From: Boesenbergia rotunda
Taxonomy: Eukaryota > Streptophyta > Magnoliopsida > Zingiberales > Zingiberaceae
DNA length: 64,000 bases
Assembly (NCBI GenBank): GCA_024364735.1
Contig: JAGFNQ010008748.1
Coordinates: 1-64,000 of the forward strand
Direction of reading: 5' to 3'
The first letter of the stretch is position 1, and every line of letters begins with the position of its first letter. The notes below the pieces were generated by a model. The model had not been told where the DNA came from and did no database searches. It saw nothing but the letters and a program-made list of their open reading frames with translations. Shown here in pieces: positions 22,006-35,269 of the stretch. Both the position numbers and the translations under genes were made by a program.

Positions 22006-23034
22006 TGTTGAGGCAATCTGTGGTCCGGAGTGACCAAGTGTTCTGATGTTTCGGCAAAGGGTTTAAGTTAGGTTTACCCTTGTGTATTTGATATGTGTAT
22101 GTTGAGTGTGCAGGGTGAGCAGGTTACACATATGAACTTGACTGGACGGCCTCGGTAAGGCGAAGGGTGGCATGGAGATAAGCTGGAGGCTTGTGTGCAC
22201 CCGAGGGACCTTGGAGAGCAGGGACGATGAGCTGAGGGGTGCGGACTTTGAGGCATGCGTGAAGGATGGCATGGAGGCAAGCTGGAGGCTTGCATGCATC
22301 CGAGGGACGGGAGTCGAAGATGAAGAGGGTGCGAAGGCAATGGTCAAGGCTGCTGATGAGGAGTCAGTCGAGTCATGAGGGTACGAGTGCTGTGTGATTG
22401 TACTCGAGAAATCCTAGGGTTCGAGTGCGGAGTGGAATGTACTCGGGAAGGGTAACCTTAGGTGGGTGAGTAGACCAGTCGACTGGCTTGGGGGCAGTCG
22501 ACTGATGGAACTCACAGAAGGGTTTTGGCTGGGGACCAGTCGACTGCCCTGGGAGCAGTCGACTGGTAGCGGCTGGTAAGTTGGCTGAAAATTTGAACGT
22601 TGGGGTTGCAACGGTCGATTTTCAGTGGCACCAGTCGACTGCCCTGGGAGTAGCCGACTGGTGGCGAGGGTTTCAGCCCGAGTTCTATTTAAAGAGGACT
22701 TTGTGGCGGCTGAGATACTTGACGAATCTTGTCTTGGTTAAAGGCAAGATAGTAGTTTTTGTGCTCAAAGGTTTGCTTAGGATTGTGGCGAGGTTTCTCC
22801 ACCCACAATGAGTGACAAGAGCTAGCCGGAGGTTATCCGGGGAGTGATCCACCGACGGATTCTTGGATTAGTCACCCGTCCGGGGTGGATACCAAGTAAA
22901 ATCGGTTTGTTAGCATTGTTCTTTATTGGTTAGTTTATTTTTATTGTATTTTCGCTTGCGCAACTAAGCGTGTAGGAAGAACGGACCGAAGATTCGCTAT
23001 TCACCCCCCTCTAGCGTACGGAATCGATCTAATA
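22006..23034 (+). repeat. 3' LTR of gag-only copy A
   Basis: Matches the 5' LTR; the last bases are AATA instead of AACA (a C to T change). It keeps three CAGTCGACTG modules (22474-22504, 22537-22567, 22630-22663) and the TATA box TATTTAAA at 22686. It has a small insertion (GGTGAGCAG region, 22115) relative to the 5' LTR. Confidence 0.92.
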
Positions 23035-23136
23035 ACCCCTAGACACCAGCTTTACAACAATCACATCACATCTGTGTGTCTGACTAGACAAGACTGTGAC
23101 AACTGTACGCACTTTAGCTACACTACTCCGAATGGC

Positions 23137-26100
23137 TGACAAGCCCAAACTATGTGTCATGAATGTGAGCCTCAAATTTAAATATATATGAATGCTGGAA
23201 ACCCTTTTACAATTAAAAGTATGAAAACGTAGTAAAGGGGTCACAGGTCGTATTTTTCTCGGGGCTAGTTGTTATAATTCGATTCTAACTTGGTTTTATG
23301 TGTCGTTTGTGTTTTTGGGTTTCAAATAAGTAATTGGATTTTGGTGTCGATGAGAGACTAAGGAAACAAACCTGATATCAAATGCAGCAACTAATCAAAC
23401 CGATATGCAAAGAAAACAAATTTACGTGCCAAAATGGTACTAATTGCAAGCACTAAACATGATCAATTTAGCCTTGTAAACAAGTTATCAACGAAAAGGT
23501 CAATGTAGTAGCAAGCTGAATACTGATCAATGCAGTAGCAAACTGATGTAGATGTTAATGCATAAATGAAACAACAACTCTGATACAGAAATTCAACAAC
23601 AAACTCAATACAGAATTAAAATGCAAGAATGCAGAACATAAAGTAAGAGATTTCAGAATTGATTCCAGTGCTGAACAAATCAAGCAGCTAAGTTCGAATG
23701 CACGAGCTAGCTTTGAAGATTGATACTAAAAACTGCAGAAATCAAGCTGATCAATTCAGATACAGCTGACTGAATGCATGAACTCAGAAATGCAGTACAA
23801 GAATGTAAAATGCAGTATCAATTTTGAGTGCAAAAATGCAATGACAGATTGGATGCAGAACTCAAGCAAAGCAACTAAGATCAAGTTGAGTGCTTGAATC
23901 TAGTATTCGGTTTAGATCCAAATGAACTATGTTTACTTGACACAAAGTGCAGAAACTGATAAACTGATCTTAGCTGTAGATAAACTGATGCACACTCTAG
24001 TTTGCAGAACAGGTTGCAGAAATGCAGAAAACTTTAACTGCAGGAATGAAACACACAGGACAATCTGAATTCGAATGCAAATTCTAATGTTCAGACAAGG
24101 TATAAGAGACCTAAGGGTTGCTCGACACAAATTTAAGAAGCTAAAAACTGAACATACAGACTTAACATTGAAGCTGCACAGAATTAAGTTGATACGCAGC
24201 TGAAATTGCAGAGAATCTGATACGCACCTAACAAATTGTAAACCAATTGAAATGCAGAATCACTGAGCTAAACAAAATCTAGGAACTGAAGCTAAAAGTG
24301 AACAACTTAGTTCAACTAAATTGAAATACTAGATACGAAATTAGCTAAAGGTTTCAGAGCTAAAAAGAATTGCAGAAAAGAAGAATGATACGCAGAATTT
24401 AGTTGGCACGCAACCAAGGATCTGATACGCAAGCATAAAACACAGAAATAAACTGAAATTAAGTTCAATTGATCACTAACAAGTTCACTACACTACTCTA
24501 CTTGCAGAATTAAAGCTAAATTACAGCTAACCACTTAAAATCGTAAATTACAGTAGCTGATATGAAAAAAACAAAAATAGAGCAGAATTCAGAATCGAAA
24601 TTACAGCTAGAAACATGAAATTAACTAGTTAAACTACTCCTCAACTCTCCCTAAGCTTAAATTCGTCTTGGTCGTCAAGCAAGAGCTGGCTTCGAACCCC
24701 TAGGCTCAGCAAATCAGTGGAGCACAGCTTGGATTGATGGATTCTGCTCAAACTGCACGCGACTGGAATTTTCCAGTCCAATCTCTTGTATCTCGGTGGA
24801 TGGACTGCGATGATGAATTGAGACTCATCTGAGCTCACCTGAGAACCCCTACAAGCAGCTCAAACGATCGAAATTGGCTTGTGGACGAGATACAAGTGAT
24901 TGGTTAGCAAAGATACCGAAACCCTCAAGCAAACTCTGTCCGGCGCAAATCTGAGCTGAATTCTCCACCCTAGCTATCTCCAAGGATCCAGAAGATGATC
25001 CGAGGTCGAGATTGAGTGGTCGCGCCCCTTGAATTGAAGAAAAACTGCTGAAGAACTGATGAAGATGAAGATGTTGGGACCGGGTGCATGTCGACAAGGA
25101 TACGGGTTCGTAAAATTTTAAATTTTTTACGTGCAGCGGAAGAATTAGTATAAAATAATTTCCTAAATTATTTTAACCACGTATCTAGCATGCAACCTTA
25201 TGATGTGTTAACATAATCATAAATTAAAACATTGCGGAAAAGTAAACTAATTTACTTTGTACCTCGCGTAACTCGAAGAAAGGGACGAGATCCAACCATA
25301 GCGTCCCTTGGAAGCTTCGCCTCTATTCGCGTCCACGCCGAGTTCTCTTCGGGATGACTTCGCAAAGTCACGAGTTTTGTGCCGACGAGAACTACTAGAT
25401 TCTCGGAAGGCACAACTAGAAGAACAAGAGAGAAGAAAGGAAACTATCCCTCCATGCTTGTTTTTGTTGAATTGCAAAATTGCAAATCTTTACTATTCAT
25501 GCATGCATCGCGCCGTACCCATGCATGAAGGAAAAATTAGCAGAAGCTAATTTCGGTGCAGGCTTCATGCATGGAGAATAATTGGCGTCTTCTTCATGCA
25601 TTAAAAATAGCAGAAGCTATTTTCGGCTTGGAGAAACTCATGGAGAAGGTGAGCTGCCGCCTTGCCTTGGAGAAAATCCACTGCATCTTCTCACCACCAC
25701 CTTCTTCAAGGATGTTGGCGCCGGCCCTAGGAGGTCTAGGTTGGGCGCCGGCCCTAAAGGGAAGAGAGAGGGAGAGAATAAGAGAGAGAGGGAGAGATTA
25801 GCTCTATACCAATTGACAACTCAATTGATTGGAATTAAGGGCTTGCCTTTGGTTCCTTTATATAGTATCATCTCCCTTGCCAAGTCTCCTCTTTAACGGA
25901 ATTTTACATAAGAAATTTATCCTATAAATTCTCTTATTAATTATTCCGTTTAAGCCAAGTTTTATTATAACTAAGTTTATAATAAAACAAATACTTTCTC
26001 TCTTTTAATTATGGAATAAAATTTGTATAAAATTTTCTTATCATGGATAAATCAATTCATAATTGATTTTATAAATTAAAATTAAACCAATTCATGGTTT

Positions 26101-28159
26101 ATTTTAATTTCTATAAAAAGAATAAATTTACTACAAATTTCTTTATAAATCTTTTTATATAAATTTCTTTATATATCAATTTATTTATCCATAATTTATA
26201 AAATAAATCGCGCTAGATTTATTTTATTAATTAAACCAATTAAATTGGTTTTCTTCCCCTTTAATGGCCGGCCACAACAAAGAGGTTTGGCACCCTCTTT
26301 GGCCGGCCAAACCAACCCGAATCGATCGCGAATTAAACTCATTTAATTCGCCCAATAAGCCTTCAAAATACTTAGCCATTTTTAGCTTCCATTGCGCCTC
26401 TGACAAATTCAGATTCGACTTATTTCTCTTGATCGGAAAATCCAATTTTCAACTCGTTTTAAATCCCTCGGATTACTCGTAGTGCGTGTGACTAAATAGG
26501 CTTTCGATTTATGTTGGCCGTCTATAATCAACAAATTATAGAACGATCATGAGTAGCACCTAGTAGTACATCATGACCCCCAATTAATCGAAAGATCAAC
26601 GGTTTGACATCAGAAGAAATTACTCTGAAACCCTTCAGCAGCTCTAATGAATCGTGCCCCATTCTCTTCACCATCTTATACCCACTTGGTTCAGGACACG
26701 GTCTATTTGTGTCAGTCCCCACTAGGCTGACTACGTCACACCTAGCCCAAGTAATGCCTTTCTCGTCCTTTGGATTTCTAATTACTCTCATGTATTTAAG
26801 AGACTCTCACTCTAAACATGATATACTCTGGCCAGAGGTTTTGAGTAACAATCCGACGATAGGCCTGGGTATACATCTCCTCACAAGGAGTGGTGAATCC
26901 TTTGTAGGCTGTTCAAACATCTTCGGGCACTTCGGCTTATACCAAATCATCCTGGGTCCACACCTCCTTGGAGATGCTTGCTTAAGATGTTAAAGTATAA
27001 GTCTCCATGACCAAGATGACTTGAACACTGCAAGTCAAAGGAACATCGCACTTAAGCTGCAGTAAGAACTTCATTGACATATCTATATAAATTACCATAT
27101 GAAGTTTTACAGCTAGTCACTCCAATGAACTAGTTCCCTTAACTAGCATCCATATTTATCTCCGGACATCCCAATGTCACCAGCCAGTGAGAATCAGCTG
27201 ATTAGAGAATAACCCATGCTAGTCTCAACAGAATTGATAGTGTCCGTTTTTATCAATTCATCGACTAGGGATATTTTCAATACTTCACATTTGCACATTT
27301 AGAGATAATCACTAGTTGTGATCTCATCACAAATTCTCTTATGCTGTGAATTGTATTGCGGACATTCAGTAGATGAGTTTAAGATCCCAATCAAACACAC
27401 AAACATGTGTACTCAAATAGTGAATTACCATTTATTAAAATAAATATTTACAACCATAAGGCGATTGCCTTAGGACACTTCTCTCATATCACTAACAGAA
27501 GAAACCTACTGTAGCGGCGGAGACGCGACGAAGGAGAACTGCTGCGGAAATTTGATTAAATACATATGCAACGGACGGCTGTGATTGATTTGATGAAATC
27601 CAACGGCTGATCTTGCTCTGATTTGAGCCAAACTTTGATGATGTTGATCAGGGGTCAGGATCTACCTCGTGGTAGCTTGGATCCTCCAGATGTGCAACGG
27701 ATGGTCCAGATCAACTTAATCTTTGAATGGACGATCTAGAGCCCTCCGAGCTTGATCCAACGGTTGATTGAGCTCTGATTGGAATGAAACCTTCAGATCT
27801 TGATCATAGTGCTTGATCAACCCTAACCCTAGCTCGGATTGCTTCAGATTGTCCCGGATGGCTCAGATCTAGCCGCTCTTGAATCGGACGGCCCGGATTA
27901 ATTGTAAGCTTGATAATTCGATCCGGTTCACATCCGACTCAAGTTTGACCCAATATGCCCTAAGTCCTTGAACCTTTGGTGCCTACAAAAATATATCAGA
28001 AAATTAGTGGCCAAATAATCCAATTTAATGCAAATTTATAATTAAGTCCAAAATAAGAGTAAGTTCTAAAACCTAGGGCAATTTCACAATTAAATAATAA
28101 AAACATAGGTCAAACATGGATTTTAGCAATTAAAATAATCAATAAAATAGAATCTATCA
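23137..28159 (-). mobile_element. Old Athila-type solo LTR, antisense, interrupted
   Basis: 23137-25071 and 27503-28159 together match the reverse complement of the Athila LTR at 32582-35097, including the phrases AAAACGTAGTAAAGGGG, GGGTCAGGATCTACCTCGTGG and ACAGGTCGTATTTTTC. The flanks ATGGC (23132-23136) and GTGGC (28160-28164) look like a TSD with one transition, so it is a solo LTR. Divergence from the Athila at 32582 is much greater than between that element's own LTRs, so it is older. Confidence 0.8.
25072..27497 (-). mobile_element. Solo LTR (probably copia), antisense, 2.4 kb
   Basis: TGTTGGGACCGG to ATATCACTAACA with TSD GAAGA at 25067-25071 and 27498-27502. The minus-strand reading starts TGTTAGTGATATGAGAG and ends GCACCCGGTCCCAACA with a CCGCTGCAC tract near the end, as in other copia LTRs here; this sets the orientation. 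The ORFs at 25308-25896 and 26528-26993 are not conserved proteins that I can name. Confidence 0.85.
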
Positions 28160-28164
28160 GTGGC

Positions 28165-28599
28165 CAAGTGGACAGGATGTTGGGGAGCACAACCGCTCCA
28201 AACTCCAAGAGAAGGGGAAGCACAACCGCTCTATAAGACCCCAAGGGATAGCACAACTGCTCTAAAACCCTAGAAAAAAGGGGGAGCATAACCACTCTAG
28301 CTATCTCTCCAACAACTACCACTATTCTAAGTGGTTGAGTGGGTAGAAAACTATATGATTGACGACGATTTTAACCATAAGGAAGCCGATATTAGTTAGC
28401 ATGGAACAATGCAAATATTGTACATGATATTGATATACACAACCTCAACCAGGTTAAAAACCATGCAACTAATATGATACACATGTATCTAACCAATATC
28501 AAGATAAATAAACATGCAACTAATCTACTAGTAAGGGTATATTTAATGTCAACAAGACCCTAGATATGTCAAATAGTAGTTCTCAAGTACTCGCGTACA
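28165..28599. other. Unassigned old sequence with a short tandem repeat
   Basis: Holds four ~37-bp units of the form GGGGA(G)GCACAACCGCTC(T/C)..AAACCC at about 28195-28305. No gene seen. It continues 23040-23131 if the Athila solo LTR is removed. Confidence 0.45.
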
Positions 28600-28604
28600 A
28601 GTAG

Positions 28605-30308
28605 TGTGGGATCGGTGGCGTCAATAGAGGGGGGTGAATATCGACTTTTACTTTCTCGGAATCTCATCGTCCTTTCGTTGAACATACTATCAGAGTTGTT
28701 AGTACGCATCGGAAATAATTAAAATAAAAATAACAAAGACAATAGACATGTAGGATTTATTTACTTGGTTCCCAATCTCCCAAGATCAGTATGTCCAAAG
28801 CCTATATACTCAGCGTGACTCCACAAATGGTCTCCTTTTCGAAATTTTCGGAGGTGGAGAAAACCTATTTTACAGTTCGATTTTACAAGCACAAATAAAT
28901 GAATTTAAGTACAACTTATAAATAAAAGCAAACCAACAGAAATGAAGATCCGGCCAATCTGAAAGTCCGAAGTGCAGCGCACTTCTTCCTGGAGCATCCT
29001 TGGTCATAGAGCTTCATCTCAACGCTTTTGCTTCGCAGATAATGAGTCGTAGAATGATAGAAGTGATATATTAAATCGTCGGCTTGAATCCCTAGATATA
29101 TAAGTCATTCGGGCGCCTGAGAGCCTATAGGGGCGCCCTCAATGTGATCCAACCTGATCCACTTCAGTGCGCACATCGCAGGGATGAAATTTATGTTGAC
29201 GGCGCCCCCATGACCTTGAGGGTGCCTGGGTCATGGGTGCCCGGGTGCCATGAGGGCGCCCGGGTTACTCGAGCACCCGAGTTCAATAAGAGCGCCCGGA
29301 AGCCCCTAACCCAGAATTCATTTGCTTGCGTTTGCTCTCCCATCTTGCCACCAACTCCAGGTTCCTGAAAGACAAATAAATACAAGACAAACAAATAATC
29401 CTAAGCCTTAAATTTGTAAGTCTACCTGACCTTCTAAGCTTTGTTTGGAGTCAACTCTCTAAGACTTTACTATCTAAAGTCAACTCCTTAGGGTTTCCTA
29501 ATGCCTAGCCTCAATCACTAGGACATTACCTTTCCTGGCTTCACTCTCCAGGACTTTTATCCAGCTTCACTCACAAGGATTTCATGCCCAACCTGTAGTC
29601 AGGTATTCATGCCCAACTTCACTCACCAGGACTTCGTCCACCTAGCTTCACTCACTAGGACCCAGCTTCACTCACTAGGATTTCGTGCTCGATCCTCGAC
29701 CAGGACTTTATGCCTAATTCCTTAAACCAGGACTTCAATACCCAAATCTTGGTCAAGTCATCGTGCCCAATTCCCCAAACTAGGACTTCGTGCTCAACCC
29801 TCGGCCAGGTATTCGTGCCCAATTCCCCGGACCAGGACTTCATGCCCAGTTTCACTCACCAGTTCTTCGGTGCTTTGACAAGGACTTCTTTGCTAGTCAT
29901 CTGATCCTGAATAGACTTCTTTCTGCCAAACATCAAGTCCTATTTGGCTTAGTCCTTGGTCTAACCAACCAGATCTAGGTTTAGTCATTATGCTAAACAT
30001 CAAGTCCTGTTTAGCTTAACCCTCGGTCAAACTAACCAATCCTAGGTTCTAATCACTCTCTCAAACATCAGGTCCTGTCTGGCTAACTCTTGGTCAAACT
30101 AACCAACTCTGGGTGCTAATCACTCTGCCAAACAACAAGTCCTATTTGACTAACCCTTTGGTCAAATTGATCAAACCTGGATTTACCATACCAAACATCA
30201 AGTCCTGTTTGGTTTAACTCTTGATCACACTGACCAAACCTTAGTATATTATTAAACATAGAAACACTCGAGGTTGATTGTTCTTGTCTGATGCTTTTTA
30301 CACCAACA
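28605..30308 (-). repeat. 3' LTR of element X
   Basis: TGTGGGATCGGTGG to TTTTACACCAACA on the plus strand. It is followed by ATCTCTCCCTTTTTGATG, the polypurine tract in reverse (30309-30326). It contains GGCGCC/GGGCGCCC clusters (29103-29298), an array of CCAGGACTTCGTGCCCAA units (29520-29880) and ~80-bp units with CCAAACATCAAGTCCTG (29920-30240). A TATA-like TATATAAG stretch in minus orientation lies near 29096. Confidence 0.88.
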
Positions 30309-30639
30309 ATCTCTCCCTTTTTGATGTTTGACAATAATCATAAGTTTGGCTTAGGTCTAAGGGTTTTAGGTCAATATTGGAGAGAAAATAAAAAATTTTA
30401 ATTTCTAACTTAAGGTACTCTCTCCCCCTTTGATACACATCAAAAAAAATAGGCCAAAAAATATTAAGTACAAGATTTGCACCAATAATGTGATTTTAGA
30501 AAATACTTAGAATTTTTAGGAAAAAGTGTGATTCTCAAAGACCTTTTAATATAAAAAAACTAAGTTCCTTTTTTTTGTTTTGAAAATATTTTAGGGAAGC
30601 TAAGTACTTGAAAAGAAGTTTTGAAAAATAAATACTTTG

Positions 30640-31690
30640 TTAATTTAGACTGCCCTAAATCTGTCACAATCTAGGAATCGTGTTGACCACAAGAAGATTT
30701 CCTTTGTGTCTTAGAGATTTTTCAATAAAAATTAAGTATTTTCAATATGTATTTAAAAAAATTTCTTAGTTTGGATTTCTCCACAATCTGATACAATCCT
30801 AGGAAACCTTGTTAACTATAATGAAAATTTTTCTATGTGTCTGAGAGATTTTCAAATAAAAAAAAATTTTATATGTATTTAATTTTCAAAAATAATTTTA
30901 TAGTTTGGATTCCTCTCTAATCTAACAGAATCCTAGGAAACCTTATTAACTACAAGGAAAACTTTCCTATGTGTCATAGAGATTTTTCCAAGCTAAATAA
31001 AATTTTCAAAAATTTTCAAAAATTATTTAGAAAACTAAAAGATTTTTCAAAAATATTTTAGAAAATGAAACTATAGTATTTTTGAAAATATCATATTTTT
31101 GAAAATTATAATAGTTCTTTTTAATTTAAACTCCCCCTAAGCTTGACACAGTCCTAGGAGGCTTGTTGACCACAAGATGATCTTGCTCTACGTCTTAGAG
31201 TTTGACTCAAATGAAAAAAATAATATACTCCCTCTTTTAAAAAAAGATTTTTAAAGTAATTTAGAGTCAATTTACAAAATGAACTATTTTTTTTATTAGG
31301 ACTCCCCCTAAGTCTGATACAATCTTAGGAATCCTTGCATATTATAAGGAAAATTTTCTATATGTCTTTAGGGTTTGTACAAATTATAAGAGCAATTAGG
31401 GTATATTAAAAAAATATTTAAGAGAAACATTTTTGAAAGATATGACAATTTTTTTTGAAAGAAATGTTTCCCAAAAATAAATTTTAGAGCGAATAATATT
31501 TTTCAGACACATGATAATTTTTTAAAAAATAATAATTTTATAAAAATATAAAATTTGCACGAATGAAAAGAAATAGACTCTCGCTGAACTTGACAACTTC
31601 TAGTTACCCGTGTTAACTACAAGGAACTCTACCTAAGTTGCTTAAGAAACTTTAATGTTGACCTAGACAATTAGTGTCTAAGTGTAGGTC
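30640..31690 (-). repeat. Degenerate ~170-bp internal repeats of element X
   Basis: Five to six diverged copies of a phrase on the plus strand resembling CTAAGTTTGACACAATCCTAGGA..CCTTGTTGACCACAAGGA and TATGTGTCTTAGAG. They are separated by A/T-rich filler. Non-coding. Confidence 0.65.
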
Positions 31691-32581
31691 AAATAATTTT
31701 CAAAAAGATATATAAGTTTTTGAAGACTATTTATAAATACACATAATCATGCATGAAATTCATTAAAATATTATTATGTTCAAATCATTATTTTGAAAAT
31801 AGATATTTAAGAAAATATTCCAAGTATTTTTGAAAACATTTAAAAAATATTTATCAATTAATTAGTTCTTATCATCTTACCCAATCTAAGTGTCATAGTA
31901 CAAACAAGCATAATAGCTTTATGGGTGTTGTGAGATGCTTGATTAATTTTTCTCAATCTAATTTTATAGATTGTTTGAACATGAGTTAGATTCAACTTTA
32001 ACAAGTAGTAACTTAAAAGTAATTTTCAATAATTGACTTTCAGGTCTTAGCAAGACATAAGAGCCTTCTTGGGTATTGGAACAACAAACTTTTCCTTGAC
32101 AAAACCATTTAAAGAAATGATACTTTTAATTTACTCTTTGAGAAATCCTGGTCTAACTAGTCTAGGATGTGGCATGGTAGCTTCGACTAGTTCCACTTAG
32201 CTACGTCGACCAAGTCGGGTACTTCTTGTTGGTGCAGGAAGCACCATATCGAACCTTGTTTTGATATTGGCAAAGGATTCAAAGTTAAGTACTATTTGTG
32301 ATCTAATAAAGTTACTCAAGTGTGCAGGAAAGTCCTAGTTGATCTAGGTAATAAGTCCTGGTCGTGGACTGGGCACTAAGTCCTGGCCGAGGGCTGGGCA
32401 CCTAAGACCTGACCAAGGGTTGGGCACTAAGACCTGGCCGAGGGCTGGCCACCGATGACATGGTTCGAGGAATTGGGCACTAAGACCTGGCCGAGGGCTG
32501 GGCACCAAAGACCTGGTTCGAGGAATTGGGCACTAAGACCTGGCCGGGGGCTGGGCACCGAAGACCTGCTCGGAAGGTGGG

Positions 32582-35097
32582 TGATAAGTACCATTTTATT
32601 GATTATTTTAGTTACTAAAATCCATGTTTGACCCATGTTTTTCTTGCTTAATTGTGAATTTACCCTAGGTTTTAGAACTTGCTTTTATTTTGGACTTAAT
32701 TGCAAATCTGTATATATTTGGATTATTTGGCCACTAAATTTTTGATCTATTTTTTGTAGGCATGAAAGGTTCATGGAGCTAGGGCATACTGGGTCAAACT
32801 TGAGTCGGAAGTGGACCCGGATCGAGTTATCAAGCTTCGGATTAATCTGGGTCGTCCGATTCAAAAGCGGTTAGATCTGAGCCATCTGGGACCATCTGAA
32901 GCAATCCGAGCTAGGGTTAGGGCTGATCAAGCACTCTGATCAAGATCTGAAGGTTTCATCCCAATCAGAGCTCATTCAACCATCGGATCAAGCTCGGAGT
33001 GCTCTAGATCATCCATTCAAAGACTAGGTTGATCTAGGCCATCCGTTGCAAATCTGGAGGATCCGAGCTACCACGAGGCAGATCCTGACCCTTGATCAAC
33101 ATCTGGAAAGTTTGGGTCAGATCGGATGAAGATCAGCCGTTGGATTTCCTCAAATTAATCTAAGCCGTCCAATGCTAAGTACTTAATCAAATGTTCCACA
33201 GCCTTCAGTTTCATCGCGTCTTCGCCGCAAGCTACCTTCTTCGGGTGTTCTTCATCTTGTTTCAAGTTTTCTTTAATCCGTTGGTGCGACCACTCGATTT
33301 CCTTTCTTAGATCAAGTGCTAGGCTATGAGGAAGACCATCAGTGAAGTTTCTAGTTCAGAATTGCTCAAGAAACAGAGCTGTTGAGAGGTTTCCGCAGTT
33401 CTGTCCATTTGCTACCTTTGGATCGGTTGTGCTCCAATTCCTTCCACCTGAGCTATCTAGAGGGGTTCCCTAGATTGCTTGGATCATCATCAACTCACCT
33501 TCGCGCGTGGACGCAGCTGAATTGAAGATTTCGGATGGAAATTTTAGAATGATGCAAGCTCAGCTGTATTTAATCGCAGATGGAGTTTTCCCAATGGTCT
33601 GCTGAGCTTACGGGTCCGAGGCTCACCCTTGCGTGATGAACAAGGAGTACCTGAGCTCGGGAAGGGATCGAGGAGTAGTTTCTTTAGTTAAATTTCAGTT
33701 TTAGCTGTAGTTTTCAATTCTGTCGCAATTTCTATTTCTGAAATTCTGTTTTAGCTACTATAATTTAAGTTTCTGAATAGTTTTTGCTTTAATTAGAGTT
33801 TTAATTCAGTGCTTGTATTAGCTAGATTGTTTGCGTAATGAACAAGTTCAATTAGATCAATTTATTTCATATTTTCTTGCTTGCGTTCAATAGTTCTGTT
33901 GCGTATCAGTTTTCTTGGGCTGATGCGTATCAGTTTACTTTCACCCTAGTTCCTGATCTTAGTATCAAGTTAGTTCTAGCTTTTGTGAATCTTTTCTTAC
34001 TTTGGATTAGTGCAATAGACTTAAGTTTGCATATGTTTTCTCTGTTAAATTTCGAATCTGAATTCTGCAAGTGAGCTATTTCATTTTGGCACATCATATC
34101 AGGTTTCTGAAACTCTTGTTTCACTTTAGTTTCTGCAATTATTGGCTGATGAACTCTGCACCTGATTTGGTTACGTGACATCCAATTGTTCCACATCAGC
34201 TGTTGGTTGATTTTGAAATCAATTCGTAGCTGCAATTTCCTGCCCTTTAAGTTTCTAAATTTTGCAGTTTAAGTCTGAAATTTTGCCGATTTTGGTTCTG
34301 TCAAGTCCCTTCCACAATCTGATTTGATCAGTCATTCATTTGGAGTCTGAATTCTTCATTTATCCCTGCATATCACTGCATTTATAGCTGTTCTTTCCAA
34401 GTTTGATCGATAGTTTTCATGCTGAATTGATAGAATTAGTTTTGGCACAAAAATTTCAGCTTTGGCACAAAGGTTCCCTTGCGTGCCAAAGCTATTTTGG
34501 GCATTGCTTGCATCAGTGTTTCACTTGTCTTTTGGTGTAGGATAGTGTTTGAATTCAATTGGTACCGCATTTATCCATTTCTGAGTTTTCTTTGCATTTG
34601 TAGGTTTCGGAAACTTGTAGCTAGTTTGTGTGAGTTTGTTTTAAGGTTGATTGCTAATTTTGTAGCTAGCATTAGTTTTAAGTTTGTTGCCTACGAAAAT
34701 CCCTTGCACTGCTTTTATTAACCTTTGTAGCAATTTGCCTTGCAATACTGATCAGGTTTGTTTACCGAATTTGGTTAAGTTGCCTTGGTTGAATTAGGTT
34801 TTCCATTGGTTGAGTTGTTTATTTCCATCAGTTTGTTGGCTTAGTAGCTAAGTTCATTTACTTTCACTGTGTTTCCATTTCTAATTGCAACACAAACCCA
34901 AGTTTTATTTGAAACCCAAAATTAATCAACGACACATAAATACAAGTTCGAATCACACAACATCAACTAGCCCTAGGAAAAATACGACCTGTGGCCCCTT
35001 TACTACGTTTTCATACTTTGATTGCAAAAAGGGTGTCCAGCTTACACACATCTAAATTTTGAGACCCACTTTCGTGACACCTATCCCGGGTCCATCA
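32582..35097 (+). repeat. 5' LTR of Athila element
   Basis: TGATAAGTACC to GGGTCCATCA. It is T-rich in its second half. The ORFs at 33877-34721 are repeated in the 3' LTR and are not known proteins. Confidence 0.95.
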
Positions 35098-35122
35098 AAA
35101 TTTTTGGTGCCGTTGCCGGGGA
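35098..35122 (+). promoter_or_regulatory. Athila primer binding site
   Basis: TTGGTGCCGTTGCCGGGGA follows the LTR after a short A/T spacer. It corresponds to tRNA-Asp, as is usual for Athila elements. Confidence 0.88.
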
Positions 35123-35269
35123 ATCTACTAGTTTATTTGTTTGATTTTTGCTTGTGCACTTATTTCACATCTTTCTTGATTCATTTTTTGTGCTTTCTGC
35201 TATATCTGGTGATTTGATTTTATTTGTTTCATCTTTTTATCTACTTTTACTGCAATTTGTTTTGGTTTT

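Larger units (their letters stand above)
13955..23034 (+). mobile_element. Non-autonomous gag-only LTR retrotransposon, copy A
   Basis: Two LTRs (13955-14964 and 22006-23034) with TSD ACCCC at 13950-13954 and 23035-23039. After removing the nested solo LTR (17592-20929) the internal region is about 3.7 kb. It holds one gag gene with two CCHC knuckles and then about 2 kb without any protease, integrase, RT or RNase H. This matches the described class of terminal-repeat retrotransposons with only a gag domain (TR-GAG). Primer site and polypurine tract are both present, so a partner could in principle mobilise it. Confidence 0.9.

Noticed and set aside
22063..22378. ORFs on both strands in the gag-only LTR (also near 14110 and 56901)
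   Set aside because: They recur in each LTR copy and change frame between copies; not conserved as protein.
26528..26993. Overlapping ORFs of 87 and 129 codons on both strands
   Set aside because: They lie inside the solo LTR 25072-27497 and show no recognisable domain; likely chance or relics.
33877..34721. Repeated hydrophobic ORFs (also at 50260-51119)
   Set aside because: Both lie at the same place in the two Athila LTRs; the T-rich sequence gives F/L/V/I-rich readings by composition.
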